The notes under the pieces are model-generated. The model worked only from the letters and a program-made list of their open reading frames with translations, was not told the origin of the DNA and made no database searches. Of a stretch of 27,770 nucleotides of DNA, positions 22,786 to 27,770 are shown piece by piece. Position 1 is the first letter of the stretch. Each line of letters opens with the position of its first letter. Source of the DNA: an uncultured Parabacteroides sp. (GTDB lineage Bacteria; Bacteroidota; Bacteroidia; Bacteroidales; Tannerellaceae); assembly GCA_900552465.1 (NCBI GenBank), contig URZO01000058.1:1-27770 (forward strand), given 5' to 3'. The position numbers were made by a program, and so were the translations under genes.

Positions 22786-23733
22786 TTAATTATTAGTTCT
22801 TCTTTGTCCGTTTACCTCGCTGACGGTCAACTGGCATTTGTCGATTGTCAGCTGACTGACAGTTGCTCCTGCCGGAACATCTTCGGTGATCCAGACGTTT
22901 CCGCAGATCGTTGCTCCCTCGCCGATACAAATCCGCCCCAGTAAAGTGGCGTTGGAATAGACCGTGACATGATCGCCTAAGACCGGATGGCGGGAGATGC
23001 CGCGTATCGCATTCCCGTTTTCGTCAGGCGGCAGTTTCTCCCCTGCCAGGCTGACGCCCTGGAAGATACGGACATGGTTGCCGATCACGCTGGTTTCACC
23101 GATCACGGTTCCTGTTCCATGATCGATAGAAAAGTAATGCCCGATCTGTGCTCCCGGATGGATGTCGATACCCGTCTCCGAATGCGCCATTTCAGTAATC
23201 ATGCGGGGAATGAAAGGGACGCCTAACCGGTACAACTGGTGGGCAATACGGTAGTTGCAGATAGCCCGGAAACCGGGATAGCAAAAGATGACCTCATTGA
23301 TGTTTTGTGCGGCAGGATCGCCGTTAAAGGCTGCTTCGGCATCGGTTGCCAACAGGCTGCGCATTTCAGGAAGTGTCTGGATGAAGGCTTCCGAGAGCTT
23401 TTCTGCTTCGGTGAAGATCTTCTCTTCCGGGCAGGTGGTACAACTGGTATCGGCAAAGCAAAGCCCGGCATAAATCTGTTTGGAAAGCAAGGTATGCAAT
23501 GTCCCGATATTTACACCGGTATGGAAACGGATGGTCTGCTTACTGATACGTGCATTCCCATAATAACCAGGAAAAAGGATTGCCCGGCATAAATCGATGA
23601 TCTCTTTCAGCACCTCACCGGAAGGTAGCGCCTCTTCATCGCGATAGGCATGAAACAGTTGCTGGTAAGACCCCTCATCCGAGAGCATCTCAACTGTATC
23701 ATTCAATACCTTGCTATGCTTTTGCACTCCCAT
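22786..23733 (-). CDS. cysE: Serine O-acetyltransferase
   Basis: A 315-residue cytosolic enzyme that transfers acetyl from acetyl-CoA to L-serine, the first step of cysteine synthesis (EpsC/CysE type). It has a helical N-terminal domain (about 1-150) and a left-handed beta-helix of hexapeptide repeats (about 185-290, IHPGAQIGHYFSIDHGTGTVIGETSVIG). D190 and H205 match the spacing of the E. coli catalytic Asp143/His158 pair. The ATG at 23733 is preceded by a -7-like box. The final residues 293-315 (QLTIDKCQLTVSEVNGQ...) are not typical and are encoded by a CAGCTGACAATCGACAAATG-type repetitive spacer, so the C-terminus has run into intergenic repeat DNA. The methyltransferase gene starts 51 nt downstream. 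Confidence 0.92.
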   Translation of the reverse strand: MGVQKHSKVLNDTVEMLSDEGSYQQLFHAYRDEEALPSGEVLKEIIDLCRAILFPGYYGNARISKQTIRFHTGVNIGTLHTLLSKQIYAGLCFADTSCTTCPEEKIFTEAEKLSEAFIQTLPEMRSLLATDAEAAFNGDPAAQNINEVIFCYPGFRAICNYRIAHQLYRLGVPFIPRMITEMAHSETGIDIHPGAQIGHYFSIDHGTGTVIGETSVIGNHVRIFQGVSLAGEKLPPDENGNAIRGISRHPVLGDHVTVYSNATLLGRICIGEGATICGNVWITEDVPAGATVSQLTIDKCQLTVSEVNGQRRTNN

Positions 23734-23759
23734 TATTCAGCAATAATCATATTTGGCAA

Positions 23760-23767
23760 CAAAAGTA
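23760..23767 (-). promoter_or_regulatory. Possible -7 box of the serine acetyltransferase gene
   Basis: On the minus strand TACTTTTG (23767-23760) fits TAnnTTTG and is 26 nt before the ATG. There is no clear -33 box at normal spacing. Confidence 0.4.
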
Positions 23768-23812
23768 AGAAAAATTATTTGCCCATCATACAAGGCTTTA
23801 TCTGAAAAGCAT

Positions 23813-23848
23813 TTAATTTTCAATTCTCAATTTTTAATTCTCAATTTA
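23813..23848. repeat. AATTGA spacer repeat at the PPOX stop codon
   Basis: About four copies of AATTGAGAATT/AATTGAAAATT on the minus strand span the 3' end of the PPOX gene and supply its last codons and stop (ATT-AAA-AAT-TGA). Same unit as at 2101-2132 and 18911-18935. Confidence 0.7.
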
Positions 23849-24315
23849 TCATGCGGTGCCCCGAATTCCTTGCAGCTCACCTCATCTATTTCGACAATCC
23901 ATATCTTGACATTCTTTACGGCCGGATCAGAATAGCGGAACTCCTTATCCGAATACTGTTTCATAATGATATCCAGCGCTTCCGTCTTTTTATCGAAATC
24001 TTCTTCAAAACGGACTTTACCCCAGCTGATCACACTCTTGGAACGCATCCGGTAGCTGCAAGCCACTTCGGGATGCTGGAAGACCAGATCGTGGTCGGTG
24101 CTGAACGTAATGCATACGCGCGGATTCCGCTCCAGGACAGAGATGCTCCGCCCTTCCTGTGCCGAATGCAGGTATATAACACCATCGCGGTAACCAAAGT
24201 TCATCGGCAAGACATAAGGCGTTCCATCCGTATCGGCCAGCCCTACATAGCAAATATCACATTTCTTGATGATCGCTTCGATCAGTTCTTTGTCGGTATG
24301 TACTAATGTTCTCAT
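23827..24315 (-). CDS. Pyridoxamine 5'-phosphate oxidase-family flavoprotein (Nim-like)
   Basis: A 162-residue single-domain protein with the split-barrel flavin-binding fold of the PPOX superfamily: CDICYVGLADTDGTPYVLPMNFGYRDGVIYLHSAQEGRSISVLERNPRVCI resembles the 'Pyridox_ox_2' group that includes the Nim 5-nitroimidazole-resistance proteins. The strands, the YLHSA motif (around residue 50) and the late conserved SWGKVRFEED support the family. The real substrate is unknown and resistance is not implied. It has a good promoter (24340-24370) and is followed by the serine acetyltransferase in the same direction. Its last residues LRIKN lie in an AATTGA repeat. Confidence 0.82.
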   Translation of the reverse strand: MRTLVHTDKELIEAIIKKCDICYVGLADTDGTPYVLPMNFGYRDGVIYLHSAQEGRSISVLERNPRVCITFSTDHDLVFQHPEVACSYRMRSKSVISWGKVRFEEDFDKKTEALDIIMKQYSDKEFRYSDPAVKNVKIWIVEIDEVSCKEFGAPHDKLRIKN

Positions 24316-24339
24316 CTTTCATTTTTGTTTTTCTGTCTA

Positions 24340-24370
24340 CAAACATACGAGTTTTTATCGTTTTCATCAA
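24340..24370 (-). promoter_or_regulatory. Promoter of the PPOX gene
   Basis: On the minus strand TTG (24370-24368), a 20-nt spacer and TATGTTTG (24347-24340) form a good -33/-7 pair, 24 nt before the ATG. It is back-to-back with the SNF2-gene promoter across a 296-nt divergent spacer that also holds repeat copy B. Confidence 0.7.
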
Positions 24371-24415
24371 TTCTTTCCGGTTTATTCGGTGGCGTGAGGT
24401 TTTCGTTTTTCTGCT

Positions 24416-24464
24416 TCATAGTAATGGTATTGGTAAATCATAACTATGACTTGCTAAAACCATA
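24416..24464. repeat. Two-hairpin intergenic element, copy B
   Basis: Matches copy A (3696-3744) at 42 of 49 bases. The first hairpin is kept with one mismatch: CATAGTAATG (24417-24426), 12-nt spacer, CATAACTATG (24439-24448). The second hairpin is lost through two changes, while the flank TTGCTAAAACCATA is identical. It lies about 150 nt before the SNF2 gene. Confidence 0.75.
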
Positions 24465-24557
24465 CTGATGGCTATAATCTCAAATGTAGTCCATGGAGCA
24501 AGCTCACTTTTGCTGAATTGTGAATAAGAAGACCCTTTTCCCGCGATATTCTTTTTG

Positions 24558-24592
24558 TTTCTTGCAAGAAACGGCAAAGCCCCGTATCTTTG
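24558..24592 (+). promoter_or_regulatory. SNF2-gene promoter with an overlapping palindrome
   Basis: TTG (24562-24564), a 20-nt spacer and TATCTTTG (24585-24592) form a consensus-like promoter 19 nt upstream of the ATG. The -33 box lies inside the perfect 14-bp palindrome TTTCTTGCAAGAAA (24558-24571), positioned where a repressor would block it. Confidence 0.72.
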
Positions 24593-24611
24593 TAAGATTT
24601 AAGTAAAAGAT

Positions 24612-27575
24612 ATGTCCGAAGGTCGCCAGCTAATAGTAACAATCAATAATCATCCCGTTTTCGGGGCGCTCCTTGTCCCGTATCTGGCGAAAGAGGTTTC
24701 GCCGGGTGTACTCGAGGCGGAAGAAAAAGCAACTTTCACACAGGAAAGCAGCCTCTCTGTGGCGGAGAAAAAGATTATTTCCCTGGCCCAGTGTTATGAC
24801 GAAAAGAATCTGATGAAGGTCTATTCAAAGGAACGCACGATCAATGCTTTCCTGACGAAGCTATCCGATTCTTCCCGGATGGGGCCGGTGCGGACTTATA
24901 TCGACCGGAAGCAACGGGAAATCATCGAACTGCTCCGGGCATCGGCAATTCCTTTGTATATCAGGGAAACAGCTACAAAACTCCTTTATGAGCACCACCG
25001 CGTCTTAGTGTCTGGCAGCCTCGCGGAAGCCTTTTTCCGGTTCGAGCTGAATGAGCAGGTGTTCCGCTATTCCGTCAATTGCGAAATGGAAGATCGTCTG
25101 ATCACGTTGCAGAAAAAGAAGCCGGTTCTGGTCTTGTGCGCCCGCCCGGCGATCCTGGTTCTCGGGCGTGATCTGCTTGTCTTCAAACGGATCGAGATGC
25201 CGAGGCTGAACCCTTTTCTGGAAAAAACTTTTGTGGAAGTGCCGGCTTCTGAAGCCCGCAGGTATTTGGAGAAGATCGTATTGCCGACGATGGTGCGCTA
25301 TCCGGTCAGTGCTTCGGGCTTCGATATGCTGATGGAGTACCGCCCGTGTGTGGCCGAACTGTCGGTAACGCCTTCCGTCCTGGAACGTCCGCTTTTGCAA
25401 CTGCGTTTCTGCTACGGTGATAAATATTTTTCACCGGGAGAGGAGATGCAACGTTGTTATCCCCGCTTGGAAGAAGAAGCCGGGAAGCCGGTTATCCGTT
25501 ATTTTAAGCGGAACCGGCAGAAGGAGCAGGAGTGTATCGACCGGCTGGCCGGCTATGGTTTTAAGCAGGTCGGTGATACGCAGTTTGCCGGTTCCGGATG
25601 TGTTTCGGAATATGCGCTTGTCGAATGGCTTCATGAGCACAGGGAAGAGCTGGAATCTTATTTCTCATTGGATATTTCCGGTTCGGGCAGTACTTATTAT
25701 GTAGGAGATATTCTTCTGAAGCAAGATATAGCGGATATGCCCGACTGGTTCGAGATACGCATAACCGTGCAGATCGGGGAGTTTACTTTCCCGTTTGTCC
25801 GTTTCCGAAAACATATTATGGCAGGAGACCGTATGTTTAAACTGCCTGACGGGAAAATAGCCCTGTTGCCGGAAGAGTGGTTTGAGAAATACAGCGATCT
25901 TTTCAGCTTTAGCAGTGAAGAGGAAGAAAAACTGCGTGTCCGGAAGATGCATCTCGGACTGGTCGACGGGTTACGGGAAGATGCCGGCCCGGCTGTTTCG
26001 CGGGAGTATGTGAAAATAGAAGATATACCGGTCCCGCCGCGTATACGTGCAACGCTCCGTCCTTATCAACGGGAAGGTTTCACGTGGATGGCACATTTGG
26101 CGGCGAATGGCTTCGGAGGTTGCCTGGCTGACGATATGGGACTGGGTAAGACTTTGCAGACGATCACTTTGTTACAGCATCTGTATGATCCGTCGGCTCC
26201 TGAAACGCACCAAGAGGCGAAGACAGCGCTTCCGCCGGTTTCCGTAGCTGATAAATTCGGGCAGTTTTCCCTTTTTGGGGATGAGAGTGATGAGGAACAG
26301 TCTGATTTTGTGGCTCTCCCTTCCGAACCGCTTCCGGTACGTACGGCTATACAGGAAAAAGTGCAGGCTTCGTTGATTGTGGTACCAGCTTCCCTGCTTC
26401 CGAACTGGAAGAGGGAGATACTGCGCTTTAGCTCGTTGCGGGTGTATGAGTATGCCGGTGAACAGCGGAGCCGGGAACCCTGGAAGAAGTTCGACCGTTA
26501 TCCGGTTGTGCTGACGACCTACGGGCTTTTGCGCCGGGATATTGAACTGATTGAAAATTATCCCTTTAAATATGTAATACTGGACGAGAGCCAGAACATC
26601 AAGAATCCCGATTCGGTGTCTTATCATGCCGTTATCCGCCTGAAGTGCGATAACCGCCTGGTACTGACGGGTACTCCGATCGAAAATTCGCTGAAGGACC
26701 TGTGGGCGCAGTTCAACTTTATCAATCCCGGTTTATTGGGAACGCTGGCTGATTTCAGGAACCGTTTTGTCAACCCGATCGTAAAAGAAGGCAACGAGCG
26801 TGCCCGGCAGCGGTTGCAACAGCTGATATGCCCGTTTTTCCTGCGCCGCACCAAAGAGCAGGTCGCACCCGAGTTGCCCGCATTGATGGAAGAGGTGGTT
26901 TATTGCGACATGACGGAAGAGCAGCAGGAACTCTATAAGAAAGAGAAAAATACTTTGCGCAATTCCTTGCTTGAAGAATTGCATAAAAACAGGATGATTG
27001 CCCTGAACGGCATCACCCGCCTTCGCCAGTTTGCCAATCATCCCGGCATGGTGCTGCCGGAATACACCGGAAGTTCCGGAAAGATGGAACAGGTATTGGA
27101 AGCCTATGAAACACTGTTGAGCGAAGGGCATAAGGTCTTGATATTCTCATCGTTTGTCACGCATCTGAAACTGCTTGCCACCGAGTTCGAGGCACGTGGC
27201 TGGAAATATGCCCTGCTGACCGGAAGCACGGTCGACCGGGAAGGCGAGATCGCCCGTTTCTCGCGTGACCGCGAAGTTTCCGCTTTCTTCATTTCGCTGA
27301 AAGCCGGTGGTGTGGGGCTTAACCTGACGGAAGCCGATTATGTGTTCATCCTAGACCCCTGGTGGAACCCGGCAGCCGAGATGCAGGCCGAGAGCCGTGC
27401 ACATCGTATCGGACAGCAGAAACAGGTGTTCGTCTACCGCTTCATCACTTCCGGCACGATAGAAGAGAAAATCCGCCAGCTGCAGGAACGCAAAAGCGCC
27501 CTCTCCGACCGCTTCATCACCGAAAACGACCCGTTGGAACAGTTGACGGATGAGGAGTGGAAGGAGTTGATATAA
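24612..27575 (+). CDS. SNF2-family DNA-dependent ATPase (helicase-like)
   Basis: A 987-residue SNF2/SWI2 ATPase that translocates on duplex DNA to remodel DNA-protein complexes. The two RecA-like halves are in the C-terminal 500 residues: motif I DDMGLGKT at 507-514, motif Ia VVPASLLPNWKREI, motif II DESQ at 658-661 (DESQNIKN), motif III LTGTPIENSLKDLW, motif IV VLIFSSF, and motifs V/VI from SLKAGGVGLNLTEADYV to SRAHRIGQ (928-935). The N-terminal half lacks familiar motifs and may contain a bacterial SNF2-accessory domain. An acidic insert (FGDESDEEQSD) lies between motifs I and Ia. It has its own promoter and no partner genes, so its role (transcription, repair or defence) is open. Confidence 0.92.
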   Translation: MSEGRQLIVTINNHPVFGALLVPYLAKEVSPGVLEAEEKATFTQESSLSVAEKKIISLAQCYDEKNLMKVYSKERTINAFLTKLSDSSRMGPVRTYIDRKQREIIELLRASAIPLYIRETATKLLYEHHRVLVSGSLAEAFFRFELNEQVFRYSVNCEMEDRLITLQKKKPVLVLCARPAILVLGRDLLVFKRIEMPRLNPFLEKTFVEVPASEARRYLEKIVLPTMVRYPVSASGFDMLMEYRPCVAELSVTPSVLERPLLQLRFCYGDKYFSPGEEMQRCYPRLEEEAGKPVIRYFKRNRQKEQECIDRLAGYGFKQVGDTQFAGSGCVSEYALVEWLHEHREELESYFSLDISGSGSTYYVGDILLKQDIADMPDWFEIRITVQIGEFTFPFVRFRKHIMAGDRMFKLPDGKIALLPEEWFEKYSDLFSFSSEEEEKLRVRKMHLGLVDGLREDAGPAVSREYVKIEDIPVPPRIRATLRPYQREGFTWMAHLAANGFGGCLADDMGLGKTLQTITLLQHLYDPSAPETHQEAKTALPPVSVADKFGQFSLFGDESDEEQSDFVALPSEPLPVRTAIQEKVQASLIVVPASLLPNWKREILRFSSLRVYEYAGEQRSREPWKKFDRYPVVLTTYGLLRRDIELIENYPFKYVILDESQNIKNPDSVSYHAVIRLKCDNRLVLTGTPIENSLKDLWAQFNFINPGLLGTLADFRNRFVNPIVKEGNERARQRLQQLICPFFLRRTKEQVAPELPALMEEVVYCDMTEEQQELYKKEKNTLRNSLLEELHKNRMIALNGITRLRQFANHPGMVLPEYTGSSGKMEQVLEAYETLLSEGHKVLIFSSFVTHLKLLATEFEARGWKYALLTGSTVDREGEIARFSRDREVSAFFISLKAGGVGLNLTEADYVFILDPWWNPAAEMQAESRAHRIGQQKQVFVYRFITSGTIEEKIRQLQERKSALSDRFITENDPLEQLTDEEWKELI

Positions 27576-27583
27576 GAGGGGAA

Positions 27584-27697
27584 GATGTGTCAAAATTGTT
27601 CTTGAGTATATGTTGAAGCAGGGCTCTTAATAACCTGGATTTTATTATTTCAGCAATATTTCGTATATTTACAGCCTATTATGGGGATGTGTCAAAA
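27584..27697. repeat. Direct repeats of GATGTGTCAAAA
   Basis: Identical 12-mers at 27584-27595 and 27686-27697 flank a 90-bp AT-rich stretch after the SNF2 stop. Nothing coding is seen. They could be short dispersed repeats or leftover transposon ends, but their direct orientation does not fit terminal inverted repeats. Confidence 0.55.
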
Positions 27698-27721
27698 GTC
27701 CTGTTTATAGCGTCTGTGTCC

Positions 27722-27740
27722 TGGCGGGCTTGACCCGCCA
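27722..27740. repeat. REP-like hairpin, second copy
   Basis: TGGCGGG-CTTGA-CCCGCCA is a perfect 7-bp hairpin with the same CTTGA loop and ATCTCATCC flank as the element embedded in the tatD-like gene. The window ends 30 nt later, so any partner arm is not visible. Confidence 0.75.
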
Positions 27741-27770
27741 TCTCATCCTAATTACTGTATCAGTTTAGTA

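Noticed and set aside
23827..24315. Calling the PPOX-family gene a nitroimidazole-resistance (nim) gene
   Set aside because: Family membership alone does not show resistance. Chromosomal PPOX proteins of this size are common in Bacteroidales.

Overview
The window is chromosomal DNA of a Bacteroidales bacterium, most likely Tannerellaceae/Parabacteroides-like. The evidence is the promoter style (-7 box TAnnTTTG, often with a TTTG or TTG about 18-20 nt upstream), the gene families (DUF2723/GT117 protein, PtpA-type prolyl tripeptidyl peptidase, paired GH78 rhamnosidases, YidD next to RnpA downstream of HemD), moderate GC, and AATTGA-rich spacers. The genus assignment is inference. I see no prophage, integrase, transposase gene or CRISPR array. 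Mobile-type DNA is limited to small palindromic elements.

Left part (3-3619, + strand): a compact housekeeping operon, hemD-rnpA-yidD-tatD-like, followed by tyrS on its own promoter, then tRNA-Gln(UUG) with a strong terminator. The tatD-like gene carries a 100-bp palindromic repeat element read in frame as protein. Middle left (3700-9520, +): two secreted GH78 alpha-L-rhamnosidase-like genes in tandem, without SusC/SusD partners in the window, then a long hairpin and a small outer-membrane-barrel-like protein. Centre (9638-15563, +): a DUF2723 membrane glycosyltransferase-like gene, with a CE4 deacetylase gene 2 bp behind it, a secreted S37-type serine peptidase, then a 161-bp intergenic array of eight AACGAAT half-sites in strict palindromic register, immediately before a small AraC-type regulator.

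Right part (15565-24370, mostly - strand): a toxin-antitoxin-like pair whose toxin gene looks internally deleted, and then, in transcription order, an FMN-type PPOX protein, serine acetyltransferase, an RlmL-like RNA methyltransferase with a repetitive basic tail, a PtpA-like peptidase, purD, a polytopic membrane protein and a DedA/YqaA-like protein. The last six are tightly packed or overlapping and probably largely cotranscribed. The window closes with a large SNF2-family helicase (+) and a spacer containing a second copy of the palindromic hairpin seen inside the tatD-like gene.

The most interesting material is non-coding: the 41-bp-periodic AACGAAT array (14923-15083), the in-frame palindromic element in tatD (1445-1544), and a 49-bp two-copy element with alternative hairpins upstream of the first rhamnosidase and of the SNF2 gene.
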